64,000 nucleotides of DNA from JBHIKY01 sp042139015. Its GTDB lineage: Bacteria; Bacillota; Bacilli; Bacillales; Marinococcaceae. The notes below the pieces were generated by a model. It did no database searches and was not told the DNA's origin. It saw only the letters and a program-made list of their open reading frames with translations. The translations under genes were made by a program, and so were the position numbers. Each line of letters starts with the position of its first letter. Within the stretch, counting starts at the first letter, position 1. The DNA lies in the NCBI RefSeq assembly GCF_042139015.1, contig NZ_JBHIKY010000004.1:175967-239966 (forward strand), in the 5' to 3' direction. Below are positions 1-8,777 of the stretch, piece by piece.

Positions 1-1829
1 CGGTGTAATGTAATACTTTCCGTTTCACTATGCCCAAATAAGCTGGTAAGAGAATGAAAGTCCACCATATTATCGGCGTGAGCAAATATGGCCTGATTAA
101 AGTCCCCCAGCACCGTCATCCTGGCAGCTGGAAATAACCTCTTTAAAAATTCAAATTGAAAAACAGAATAATCCTGGGCTTCATCTATAAGCACGTGTTT
201 AATAGAAGTGTTTGACTGAAAGCCTTGAATGAGCTCCTTTAACAGCAAAAACGGGGTTGCATCCTCTTGCACCAGATTTCCTTCGTCCAGCAACTTTCTT
301 GTCGTAAAGCATATTTCACTCCACTCTGAAGGAATAATGTTCTCATTCCATAACTTAATACTGATAGAATTATCAAAAAGCTGCTTGTATAATTCTTTAA
401 TATTTATAAACTGAAGTGCTTCTACTCTCTTACGTAAAGACTTCAACTTCCTTCGTACGATCATACGGGCAAGCAATTCGTGCTCTCTTTCGTAAAACTC
501 AAAGGAATCTTCATTAAATTCATCTGTCTTCTCTAATTGAATATATACCTTCTGAAGATCTTCTTTGCTGAGCAGTTCGATTTCTTCCTGTACCCATGGC
601 TTTTTTAGCTCTATTTTTTCAATTTTATTAATCTCATTCATTAACCATTCTTTCAACTTATCAATTCTATTATGAAAATGAAGTGAAGTATCCTTACTAT
701 AAAAAATATCTGTAATTTGTTTAGAGGAAAAGAGCGTCTGTCCGCGAAATTTTATTCCTTTAAAAATCATGCCGGTCAGCTCTAATGATTCCCGATACCT
801 TTTGATACCTTCAAAGAAACTGGATGACGACTTAAATTGTATACCGGCTTTTCGTATTTTATAAGAAGTGTCATCAGTGGCTTTCAGCACATACTCCAAC
901 TGTTCATAAGGATCTTCCACATTAAACGAACGACCCAGCCGGTATTCCAGATACTCCTGAAAGGTTTCCTGCTTCATATTCTCTTCTCCAAGTTCGGGAA
1001 GCACATGAGATACATAACTACTGAACATATTGTTGGGAGAAAATAAGATGATTTGATTTGCCTTTAGATTTTCCCGATACTTATAGAGAAAATAAGCGAT
1101 CCTTTGGAGAGCTGCCGAAGTCTTGCCACTCCCCGCTGCCCCCTGGACAATTAATAGTCTCCCTCGAACGTGTCGAATTATTTTATTTTGTTCTCTTTGA
1201 ATCGTCGCGACTATACTTTGCATATATTTATTAGAACCTTTACCAAGCACTTCCTTCAGGACTTCGTCTCCGATCGTAAGACTAGTATCAAACATTGAAT
1301 CGATCGCACCATGTCTGATGTTATACTGCCACTTCTTCTCAAGTTCCCCTTGAATAATTCCTCCAGGAGTAGAATATTCCGCCGGTCCAGGAGGGTAATC
1401 ATAATAGACACTCGAAATCGGAGCTCTCCAATCGTAAATCAGGATGGTTTCGCTTGTTTCATCCGTAAGCGTCGAAATTCCGATATAAATTTTCTCCGGT
1501 ATACTAGTTCCCTTCTCAACGAAATCGATCCTTCCGAAATAAGGTACGTTCTCTATTCGTTTAAGACTCAAGAGCCTGTTAGAATAATGTCTATGTGTCC
1601 CTTGTCTTACTGACAAATCCTGCGCCTGTTGTCTCAGCCCGATAATCGTCTCAAGGTAATCGTCGAACGTATCCATGTTTACTTTAAGATCATCCCAAAA
1701 GTGTTTTCGGGTATTCACAACTTCTTCTTTACGCTTGGCAGTATCTGCTTTTACCTCGCTTATTTGCTCAGCAATGGTTCTCATCACCTTATCTAAATAT
1801 TCCTGCTCTTTTTGAAATTCTTCGTTCAG
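1..1829 (-). CDS. helD: HelD-like RNA polymerase-associated helicase/ATPase (3' end outside window)
   Basis: Superfamily 1 helicase-like ATPase of the HelD family, which releases stalled RNA polymerase from DNA. I translated the strand through to the window edge and found about 609 uninterrupted codons; the C-terminal part lies outside. A Walker A motif GAAGSGKT sits near residue 230 and a Walker B-like DEAQDYS near residue 547. A charged N-terminal coiled-coil-like stretch (residues 1-60), typical of HelD, precedes them. No ATG is near the 5' end. The best start is CTG at 1829 with AAGGAG eight bases upstream; a GTG three codons earlier overlaps that ribosome binding site. It is transcribed away from the orphan transcription unit at 1864-2069. 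Confidence 0.9.
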   Translation of the reverse strand, partial: MNEEFQKEQEYLDKVMRTIAEQISEVKADTAKRKEEVVNTRKHFWDDLKVNMDTFDDYLETIIGLRQQAQDLSVRQGTHRHYSNRLLSLKRIENVPYFGRIDFVEKGTSIPEKIYIGISTLTDETSETILIYDWRAPISSVYYDYPPGPAEYSTPGGIIQGELEKKWQYNIRHGAIDSMFDTSLTIGDEVLKEVLGKGSNKYMQSIVATIQREQNKIIRHVRGRLLIVQGAAGSGKTSAALQRIAYFLYKYRENLKANQIILFSPNNMFSSYVSHVLPELGEENMKQETFQEYLEYRLGRSFNVEDPYEQLEYVLKATDDTSYKIRKAGIQFKSSSSFFEGIKRYRESLELTGMIFKGIKFRGQTLFSSKQITDIFYSKDTSLHFHNRIDKLKEWLMNEINKIEKIELKKPWVQEEIELLSKEDLQKVYIQLEKTDEFNEDSFEFYEREHELLARMIVRRKLKSLRKRVEALQFINIKELYKQLFDNSISIKLWNENIIPSEWSEICFTTRKLLDEGNLVQEDATPFLLLKELIQGFQSNTSIKHVLIDEAQDYSVFQFEFLKRLFPAARMTVLGDFNQAIFAHADNMVDFHSLTSLFGHSETESITLH

Positions 1830-1863
1830 AAAAACCACTCCTTAAGAAATCGCAAATTTAGGA

Positions 1864-1892
1864 TTGACTTTAGAGAAACTTTGCCTTATAAT
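1864..1892 (+). promoter_or_regulatory. Sigma-A promoter of an orphan transcription unit
   Basis: TTGACT at 1864-1869, a 17-base spacer, and a perfect TATAAT at 1887-1892, on the plus strand. No plus-strand coding gene follows before the terminator at 2037-2069, so it appears to drive a short untranslated RNA. Confidence 0.7.
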
Positions 1893-1898
1893 TTATGA

Positions 1899-2069
1899 TA
1901 GGGATTTTTATGATTTAATATTATATTAAAGTTTCTGTTAAAAAATAACACATATTCATTTTTAAAGCAATATGAATATTCGTTGATATAATTTTAATAA
2001 GTGTAACGTAATAAAATTTGTATATGTGGTCTTACAAACCAGCTGGATACTGACTCCAGCTGGTTTTTT
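1899..2069 (+). ncRNA. Candidate small RNA, about 170 nt
   Basis: This stretch lies between an excellent sigma-A promoter (1864-1892) and a strong intrinsic terminator (2037-2069). It has no ORF with a ribosome binding site; the first ATG gives only seven codons. It contains an AT-only palindrome at about 1915-1931 (TTTAATAT, one base, ATATTAAA) and is otherwise AT-rich before the GC-rich terminator stem. It is divergent from helD, so it could share regulation with it. I do not recognise it as 6S, tmRNA, SRP or a known riboswitch. It might instead be a 3'-truncated leader. The existence of a transcript is inference from the two signals. Confidence 0.5.
2037..2069 (+). terminator. Intrinsic terminator of the orphan unit
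   Basis: An 11-bp perfect stem, AACCAGCTGGA (2037-2047) with TCCAGCTGGTT (2055-2065), has a 7-base loop and is followed by a T-run on the plus strand. Confidence 0.85.
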
Positions 2070-2267
2070 CATTTTTAATCACAATCTCCTTCCCTCATAA
2101 AAAGCATAAAGTTCCGGGAAAGATTATACTCCCATATGACTGTTACCTATGTTAATTTCTTCAACCCTATACCTACTATTCAGTCAAAAAGGAGATTCAC
2201 AGTTTAGACGCTGCTTCGAGGGGAATAAATTGAATAGAAAGAAATTTGAAATCCAGGAGGTTGAACG

Positions 2268-3317
2268 ATGCCATCAACGGAAGAACTATTAGGGAAAGAT
2301 GCAGAATCGCTGCTCGGCCATCAATGTGAGACGATTTCTAAAGAAGATCTTTACGTTCCCGGCCCTGATTTCGTCGACAGGGTGTACAAATCCACAGACC
2401 GGACCCCGGTGGTGCTTCGAAATCTGCAAAGCATGTTTAATCACGGACGCCTGAACGGGACCGGGTATCTTTCTATTCTTCCAGTCGACCAGGGAATCGA
2501 GCATTCGGCCGGGGCTTCCTTTGCCCCCAACCCGATTTATTTTGACCCGGAAAATATTATTAAGCTTGCCATTGAAAGTGAATGTAACGCCGTCGCTTCC
2601 ACCATCGGCGCGCTCGGATCGGTGGCAAGAGACTATGCCCACAAAATTCCGTTCATCGCAAAGCTTAACCACAATGAATTATTAACGTATCCAAACACTC
2701 ACGATCAGATCATGTTCGGTTCGGTGGAACAGGCATATAATATGGGCTGTGTGGCGGTGGGAGCGACGATTTATTTCGGCTCCGAGGAAAGCGGCCGCCA
2801 GATCCAGGAAGTCAGCCAGGCTTTCGAGCGTGCCCATGAGCTCGGCCTCGGCACAATTCTGTGGGCGTATCTTCGCAATCCAGCCTTTAAAACTGATGAT
2901 GATGATTTCCATACTGCTTCTGATTTAACCTCGCAGGCCATTCATCTATCAGCAAGTCTGCAGGCAGACATTGTAAAACAGAAACTCCCCACTACTAATC
3001 GAGGCTACACTACCGTGAAATTTGGAAAAACACACGATGATGTCTACTCCAATTTAACGACTGACCATCCAATTGATTTAACCCGCTACCAGGTTGCCAA
3101 CTCCTTTATGGGGAGGGCCGGACTTATTAATTCCGGCGGAGGATCAGCAGAAAGGGATTTAAATGAAGCAGTAAAAACCGCCGTTATCAACAAACGTGCC
3201 GGCGGCATGGGTCTAATTATGGGCCGTAAAGCCTTCCAGCGGCCCATGCAGGAAGGTGCAGACATTATCCGGGCTGTGCAGGACGTCTATGCAGATAAGT
3301 CGATTACCTTAGCTTAA
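2268..3317 (+). CDS. fbaB: Class I fructose-bisphosphate aldolase, FbaB/DhnA type
   Basis: A 349-residue Schiff-base aldolase of the DhnA-like class I family, nearly identical in length to E. coli FbaB (350). It cleaves fructose 1,6-bisphosphate to dihydroxyacetone phosphate and glyceraldehyde 3-phosphate in the cytosol. Family hallmarks include PVDQGIEHS near residue 73 and the likely Schiff-base lysine in DIVKQKLP near residue 236. The C-terminal GRKAFQRP phosphate-binding region is also present. The ATG has AGGAGG eight bases upstream. The gene has its own terminator at 3341-3374, so it seems monocistronic. It could also accept other ketose bisphosphates, such as those arising from the polyol loci in this window; that is inference. 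Confidence 0.92.
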   Translation: MPSTEELLGKDAESLLGHQCETISKEDLYVPGPDFVDRVYKSTDRTPVVLRNLQSMFNHGRLNGTGYLSILPVDQGIEHSAGASFAPNPIYFDPENIIKLAIESECNAVASTIGALGSVARDYAHKIPFIAKLNHNELLTYPNTHDQIMFGSVEQAYNMGCVAVGATIYFGSEESGRQIQEVSQAFERAHELGLGTILWAYLRNPAFKTDDDDFHTASDLTSQAIHLSASLQADIVKQKLPTTNRGYTTVKFGKTHDDVYSNLTTDHPIDLTRYQVANSFMGRAGLINSGGGSAERDLNEAVKTAVINKRAGGMGLIMGRKAFQRPMQEGADIIRAVQDVYADKSITLA

Positions 3318-3340
3318 GAAATAAGTATTGTAGCTTCCAT

Positions 3341-3374
3341 CCCGTCCATTCCTCACACATGGGCGGGTTTTTTT
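3341..3374 (+). terminator. Intrinsic terminator after the class I aldolase
   Basis: CCCGTCCAT at 3341-3349 pairs with ATGGGCGGG at 3359-3367 (one G-T pair), followed by seven T. Confidence 0.85.
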
Positions 3375-3401
3375 CAATCAGCAAGGAAGGAGTGATAGGG
3401 T

Positions 3402-4289
3402 ATGACTGCAAAAGTAACCGTAGTTGGAAGCTTAAACATGGATCTGGTAACCTCTACTGAGAAGTTTCCGCAGTAGGGAGAAACAGTTATTGGCAGAGAG
3501 TTTGTCACAATCCCCGGCGGCAAAGGATCGAATCAGGCAGCAGCGGCGGCACGGCTTGGGGCCGAAGTGCGCATGATTGGCTGTGTCGGCTCTGATTCCT
3601 TTGGAGACGTCCTATTACAAAGTATGAAAAACGAGAACATTGAACTGGATGGAGTGAGGAGCGTTCCTGACATTTCCACGGGAGTTGCCTCCATTACAGT
3701 TTCAAAAGGTGAAAATCAAATTATCGTCGTTCCAGGGGCAAACAACGAAGTAACACCAGAGTACGTACATACACACTCCTCCAGCATTGCAGACGCTGAT
3801 GTGTTACTCATACAGCTTGAAATCCCTCTTTCCGCCATTCGCGAAGCAATACGCATAGCGAAAGAGAACAATGTCCTGGTAATTCTGAATCCAGCTCCAA
3901 TTCAGGAGCTCCCGGAAGATATTCTATCTAATGTCGACTGGCTGACTCCGAATGAACTTGAGGCGGACGGTTTATGTAAGCCAACCAACCACTCTATTTT
4001 AAACAAATGCATTGTTACACATGGGAAAGATGGCTCTGCTTTTTATGAATATCCGAACAACGTGCAGCATGTGCCTGCCTATTCAGTTCACGTAATAGAT
4101 ACAACAGGAGCAGGCGATACCTTCAACGGAGCCCTTGCCGTTGCCCTGACAGAAAAAATGCCTCTAAAAAAAGCCTGTCAGTTTGCGAATGCCGCAGCTG
4201 CTCTTTCTGCCACTCAAATGGGAGCGCAGAGAGGAATGCCTGTCAGAAGTGCGGTTGAAGCACTTTTATTGAGAAATTTTTCAAATTAA
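3402..4289 (+). pseudogene. rbsK: Ribokinase gene with an in-frame amber codon at position 25
   Basis: PfkB-family ribokinase, which makes ribose 5-phosphate from ribose and ATP. Reading from ATG 3402 (GGAAGGAG upstream) gives MTAKVTVVGSLNMDLV, then TAG at 3474-3476 inside the conserved PQxGET segment. The frame then continues open for 270 codons to TAA 4287-4289. The substrate motif GGKGSNQA lies after the stop near residues 42-49, and the catalytic GAGDTFNGAL motif is near residue 235. The full 295-codon length is normal for ribokinase. An internal ATG at 3567 would lack both N-terminal motifs, so it is unlikely to give active enzyme. The 3' end overlaps the convergent aldolase gene by four bases. 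No ribose transporter is nearby. Confidence 0.85.
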
Positions 4290-5191
4290 ATTAAATTTCT
4301 CTTCCAGACGTGGTACGATTCATAAAACACTTCCACTGCCTTAGCGGCTTCCCGCGACAATTCAACCGGCCAGCGGCAATAAGAGGACATCGGTATGCCC
4401 TGCAGGCTGGCCAGGTGTTTTGCGGTTGCTGGATAAGCGAAACGCTGCACACTGTCGAGCAGTACTAATTGTTGATGCAGTTCACTGGAGTGCCTAGAAT
4501 CTGGGTTTACTGTCGCTTCTTTCCAAAAGTCCAGTACAGATTCATTAAACGCTGCCGTAATCGTTGCCATAATACCTCCGGCTCCCTGTTTGACCGCATC
4601 AAGCAGAAATGGAGTATTCGCCTGGAAAATTGTGGTGTTCCCGGCACTTCTACTAATTTTGTGTTGAATATCCTCCATCGTACACGTTGTATCCTTGATC
4701 CCTTTTATGGACGAGATTTCAGAAAGTCTGCCCCACACGTCCGCTTCTATTAGATTTGGTTGATTCTGCGGCCATTCGTATAGAAATACCGGCAGTTCCG
4801 AGGATTCGGCAAGCTCCCTTAAATAATTCTCAAGCTGCTGCTGATCCGTCCCCATCTTATCAGGCGGTACAAGAACAATGCCGCTCACACCAGTGTCACT
4901 CATTCTTTTAAGCTCCTCTTTATGCCAGTAAGACTGAGGATGAACGTTCGCGGTGGCAAGCACCGGCGTATTACCGGCACGTGCTGCTGCCTGCTTCGCA
5001 AGCTTCAGCCTTTCCGAGAGACTGAGCCAGGCCATTTCACTCGATCCGCATACACTGAATAATCCGTGCGGTCCTGCTTCAAGCTGCCAATCTACATACC
5101 TGTCGTAGCCGGCCCAATCAATTGCGCCATTTGTATTAAAGGGTGTTAGTAATAACGTAAAAACCCCACTGTATTTTTTATCGTTTACCAT
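4286..5191 (-). CDS. DapA-family (dihydrodipicolinate synthase-like) aldolase/lyase
   Basis: TIM-barrel class I aldolase of the DHDPS/N-acetylneuraminate lyase family, about 301 residues. The likely Schiff-base lysine is in IKGIKDTT, and the phenolic tyrosine in FLYEWP. The GSSEMAWLS phosphate/carboxylate-binding loop matches the family GxTGE region only loosely, so this is probably a sugar-acid or keto-acid aldolase, not lysine-pathway DapA. I chose ATG 5191 because AGAGAGGGGC precedes it; an upstream in-frame ATG at 5248 has no ribosome binding site. It diverges from the LacI gene at 5355, suggesting control by that regulator (inference). Substrate unknown. Confidence 0.8.
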   Translation of the reverse strand: MVNDKKYSGVFTLLLTPFNTNGAIDWAGYDRYVDWQLEAGPHGLFSVCGSSEMAWLSLSERLKLAKQAAARAGNTPVLATANVHPQSYWHKEELKRMSDTGVSGIVLVPPDKMGTDQQQLENYLRELAESSELPVFLYEWPQNQPNLIEADVWGRLSEISSIKGIKDTTCTMEDIQHKISRSAGNTTIFQANTPFLLDAVKQGAGGIMATITAAFNESVLDFWKEATVNPDSRHSSELHQQLVLLDSVQRFAYPATAKHLASLQGIPMSSYCRWPVELSREAAKAVEVFYESYHVWKRNLI

Positions 5192-5354
5192 TATTGCCCC
5201 TCTCTTTAAATTATTCTGAGTATTCAATTTTATTATAAGATCATGCACCTGAAAAACTCTAGTGTTTCTTTCCCCCCGCCCTAATTTATTTGTTCATTTA
5301 TTTCGGTTATAATCATTAGTAATACAGCGGGAAATTAAAGGGGATACACATTCT

Positions 5355-6338
5355 ATGAAACCGAAAATTCAAGACGTGGCAAAGGTTGCCGGTGTCTCTG
5401 CAACTACAGTATCAAGGGTGCTGAACAATCGTGGATACATCAGTGAAGAGATGAAAAAAAAGGTATATGGGGCAATGGAACAGATCAATTATATTCCTAA
5501 TGACCTGGCACGTTCTTTATATAATAAAAAAACTAATATTATCGGGCTGATCGTACCTACTACCAAAAATCCTTTTTTTGGTGAGCTTACTGCTGAAATA
5601 GAAAATTTTTGTTCTGAACAAGGCTACAAAGCTTTGATCTGCAACAGTTTAAACAACATTGATAAAGAAAAGCAGTACTGGGAAATGTTACGAAGAAACC
5701 AGGTAGACGGTGTTATTGTTGGCACCTACAATCGAGGTCTGCTGGATTATGATCAGCATAATTTACCTACGGTAGCCATTGATCACTATTTGTCTAAAAA
5801 TATCCCGGTGGTCGGATCCAATAATTATCAAGGTGGAAAATTAGCTGTAGAGCAGCTGCTTCGGACAGGATGTAAGCGCATTATTCATCTGAACGGTCCC
5901 TTTGAGCTTCAAACTCCTGCGAACCTGCGCAGAAAAGCTTATGAGGATGTGATGAAAAAACATAACCTTCCTTATGTGACCTACGAAATTTCTGGAGTAT
6001 TTGACCAAAAAGAGCAGGATGATGTAATTAATAAAATGTTTGAGGAAAAGCCAGACCTGGATGGAGTATTTGCGAGTGATGATTTATTGGCACTCGCGGT
6101 GATAAGAAAAGCGGAAAGAAGAAACATTTCGATACCAAAACAGCTAAAGGTAGTAGGTTATGATGGAACAGATATCATCCGCACCATCTTCCCAAAGCTT
6201 ACAACAGTGTGCCAGCCCACAAGAAAAATTGCAGAATCGGCAGTAACGCTGCTCCTCCAGCAATTAGAAGACTCCAAACCACTCAGCCATGACGATATAA
6301 GGCACGATGTGTACTTCCATGCTGGTCAGACCATTTAA
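5355..6338 (+). CDS. LacI-family transcriptional repressor
   Basis: A 327-residue LacI/GalR regulator. The N-terminal helix-turn-helix and hinge (IQDVAKVAGVSATTVSRVLN) occupy residues 5-24, followed by a periplasmic-binding-protein-like sensor domain up to the C-terminus. It lies between a divergent DapA-like gene and a convergent GH32 hydrolase, and is the likely regulator of the sucrose-type operon, whose promoter carries a LacI-type palindrome at 11014-11025. A TATAAT-like -10 lies about 35 bases upstream of the start, but its -35 is weak. Effector unknown; a sucrose or sucrose-phosphate derivative is a reasonable guess. Confidence 0.88.
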   Translation: MKPKIQDVAKVAGVSATTVSRVLNNRGYISEEMKKKVYGAMEQINYIPNDLARSLYNKKTNIIGLIVPTTKNPFFGELTAEIENFCSEQGYKALICNSLNNIDKEKQYWEMLRRNQVDGVIVGTYNRGLLDYDQHNLPTVAIDHYLSKNIPVVGSNNYQGGKLAVEQLLRTGCKRIIHLNGPFELQTPANLRRKAYEDVMKKHNLPYVTYEISGVFDQKEQDDVINKMFEEKPDLDGVFASDDLLALAVIRKAERRNISIPKQLKVVGYDGTDIIRTIFPKLTTVCQPTRKIAESAVTLLLQQLEDSKPLSHDDIRHDVYFHAGQTI

Positions 6339-6372
6339 ACTAGCTGCATTATCTTGTATCTAAAATTAAAAT

Positions 6373-6418
6373 AAACCGGCTGCTTGTATTGATAGTGCAA
6401 CAAACAGCCGGTTTTTTT
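6373..6418. terminator. Bidirectional terminator between lacI and the GH32 gene
   Basis: AAACCGGCTG (6373-6382) pairs perfectly with CAGCCGGTTT (6405-6414), with T-rich tracts on both sides. It serves the two convergent genes. Confidence 0.85.
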
Positions 6419-6419
6419 A

Positions 6420-7907
6420 TTATTCTATTACCTTCTTTAAACTCCATACATTCACTTCTTCAACCATGACATTTGTATTTTCCGTATAAATCTGCATCCC
6501 GGTATTCACAGGCTCAGGGTAAATGCGGTTTGTAATCCAGGCTCCGCCGTCTCCGGTACATACTTCTAACGAACAGGTATCCATAAAGAGTCGGAGAGAA
6601 ATAGTATCCTGTACAACCACTTCCGTTTTACTGATATTCGGTTGTGTCGCACCTCCAGAAGCTGTCGAGTCTACTACAAGCTCATTCGTCTCCATATCGT
6701 AGTATACCAGGGTTTTTTCTTGTCCGTCGGACGAAGCACGCAGATGAAGTCCAGCCTTCCCTTTATTTTCATTTATTTTAATATCAACCTTTATCTCATA
6801 GCTGTGCGCTAACTCACCATCTCCATTAAGATCAAAGCTCTCACCAGCATTTAAAGCTACATCGCTGAATTGCTGCTGGTTACCACGCAGATTCTCTAAT
6901 TCCCGCACAGGCAACAATTTCACTTTATTCTGCTCATCCAAAACTACTTCCCTTGGAATGGTCATCGCTCCCGCCCATCCCTCGGCCTTCGTAGGAAAAT
7001 CTGTTTCCCACGTATCCATCCATGCAATTAATATCCATCTTCCCTTTTCATCCTGGAAAGTCTGGGCTGCATAAAAGTCTAAACCATCGTCAATTTCCTT
7101 CTGCGACTCCGGTAAAAACTTTCCAGTGCTGTAATCCATATCGCCAATCATCACAATATTTTTTCCATTTTCCATATTCATTGGAGAAAGAACTAATGCA
7201 TGCTTTTCACCAAGTGGAAATAAATCCGGACACTCCCACATATCCCCCTGCGTTCCGTCACCCTCTAAAGCTATCCCTCTATACTCCCAGGTGTCCAAGT
7301 CATTCGATTGAAAGAGAGAAACCGCTCCATTTCCATTGATACTTGAGCCTATTACCACATACCATGTATCGTTATACTTCCATACTTTTGGATCGCGGAA
7401 GTCCTCGGATAGTCCGGAAGGAGGTTCTGATATGATAGGATTCTTATTTTTTTTCTCAAAATGAATACCATCCTGTGATACAGCAGCAGCCTGTACCTCC
7501 TTCGGTGTTCTTCCGCTTATATGACCTGTGTATATTAAGACAAGCTCTTCCCTGCAGGACACGGCGCTTCCTGAAAAGCAGCCAATATCCTCATTTGCTT
7601 CTTCATGATCGTATACTTCAGATGGAGCCAGCGCTGCCGGCTTGTGCTGCCACTCAATTAAATCTGAGCTGACCGCGTGTCCCCAATGCATCGGTCCCCA
7701 GTCGGCATTATAAGGGTGATGCTGATAAAACAGGTGATACAATCCGTTATGCTGAATGAGCCCGTTTGGGTCATTGAGCCAGCCGGCCGGAGCCATAAAA
7801 TGATAGTTTAATCGGTAATGCGCCTTTTCAATGGTTTTTTTTTGTTTTTGTAATGCAAGCATCGCCCGCTCAATTTGTTTGCTGTGGTTTGTATTTGTCA
7901 TTTTCAT
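6420..7907 (-). CDS. sacA: GH32 sucrose(-6-phosphate) hydrolase / fructosidase
   Basis: A 495-residue glycoside hydrolase family 32 enzyme, cytosolic (no signal peptide). It cleaves beta-fructofuranosyl bonds in sucrose, sucrose 6-phosphate or short fructans. The nucleophile motif WLNDPNG is at residues 43-49, followed by FRDPKV and the acid/base motif WECPDLF. The C-terminal beta-sandwich is present, so it is full length. The first ATG at 7907 has GGAGG seven bases upstream. It is the last gene of an operon with an ABC importer, so its substrate probably enters unphosphorylated; that argues for sucrose or fructo-oligosaccharides over sucrose 6-phosphate. Confidence 0.9.
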   Translation of the reverse strand: MKMTNTNHSKQIERAMLALQKQKKTIEKAHYRLNYHFMAPAGWLNDPNGLIQHNGLYHLFYQHHPYNADWGPMHWGHAVSSDLIEWQHKPAALAPSEVYDHEEANEDIGCFSGSAVSCREELVLIYTGHISGRTPKEVQAAAVSQDGIHFEKKNKNPIISEPPSGLSEDFRDPKVWKYNDTWYVVIGSSINGNGAVSLFQSNDLDTWEYRGIALEGDGTQGDMWECPDLFPLGEKHALVLSPMNMENGKNIVMIGDMDYSTGKFLPESQKEIDDGLDFYAAQTFQDEKGRWILIAWMDTWETDFPTKAEGWAGAMTIPREVVLDEQNKVKLLPVRELENLRGNQQQFSDVALNAGESFDLNGDGELAHSYEIKVDIKINENKGKAGLHLRASSDGQEKTLVYYDMETNELVVDSTASGGATQPNISKTEVVVQDTISLRLFMDTCSLEVCTGDGGAWITNRIYPEPVNTGMQIYTENTNVMVEEVNVWSLKKVIE

Positions 7908-7937
7908 CTATTGTCCTCCGAATCATTTATAAGACTT

Positions 7938-8777
7938 TTATTTTTGTCCTGTTCCTGATGATCCCAGGCCTTGAAGAAGATATTTCTGGGCCAGAATATA
8001 AACGATGATCAGCGGAATGGTGGAGATCGTCAATATCGCCATAATCTGATTCGTATACACTGGCTCAGTTGAATTTATATTTGTAATCGCGACCTGCAAA
8101 GGAAATTTTTCAGCATCGGTTAATATCATTAATGGCCAGATATAATCATTCCAGCTGACTATGAATGACAGTGTGCCGACGGTAGCAATCGCCGGCTTGG
8201 ACATAGGCATCATGATTTTCCAGAAAATAGCCCAATTTCCCGCTCCTTCTAATTTGGCTGACTCAATCACTGAATCAGGCACTGCCTTAAAGAAATTTCT
8301 AAATAAATAAATGAAAAACGCATTCGCAATTAACGGAATTACTACGGCTAAGCGGTTATTCACCAGGCCGAGGTTATGAATAATCGTAAACTGAGTAATA
8401 ATGATGGTTTCTACGGGTACAATTAACATCGCGAGCAGCAGGCTGAACAGAAAATTTCTGCCGAAAAATTTAAATTTCGCAAATGCATATCCCGCCATTG
8501 CATTTATAACAATCGAACCGATCGTGACAATCGCCGCGTATAAGATACTGTTGAATAAATAATTAAAAATATCAAATCGATCGAACAGCTCCACATAAGA
8601 GGTCAGCCATTCACTTACTTGAAACGATGGAAGCAGCGCCTGTACACTATTTAAATCCTGGTAGATGCTTTCCTCAGATTTCAAAGAGGAGGAAATCATC
8701 CATAAAAGTGGAAAAATAAAAAATAGAGCCAGTAAAAGCAACAATCCATATTTCACTACTTTTTTTATTCCCGGCAT
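7938..8777 (-). CDS. Carbohydrate ABC transporter permease, MalG type
   Basis: A 279-residue membrane permease with about six transmembrane segments. The cytoplasmic EAA loop (ESAKLEGAGNWAIFWKIM) that docks with the ATPase is near residue 170. It partners the MalF-type permease just upstream; the stop of that gene and the ATG here are directly adjacent, implying translational coupling. No ATPase is encoded in the operon, which is usual for CUT1 importers that share an MsmK-type ATPase. Substrate inferred from the GH32 gene: a fructose-containing oligosaccharide. Confidence 0.92.
   Translation of the reverse strand: MPGIKKVVKYGLLLLLALFFIFPLLWMISSSLKSEESIYQDLNSVQALLPSFQVSEWLTSYVELFDRFDIFNYLFNSILYAAIVTIGSIVINAMAGYAFAKFKFFGRNFLFSLLLAMLIVPVETIIITQFTIIHNLGLVNNRLAVVIPLIANAFFIYLFRNFFKAVPDSVIESAKLEGAGNWAIFWKIMMPMSKPAIATVGTLSFIVSWNDYIWPLMILTDAEKFPLQVAITNINSTEPVYTNQIMAILTISTIPLIIVYILAQKYLLQGLGSSGTGQK

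Noticed and set aside
3474..3476. Amber codon as recoded residue (readthrough or pyrrolysine-like)
   Set aside because: TAG terminates other normal genes in the window and no recoding structure or machinery is visible; a nonsense mutation is simpler.
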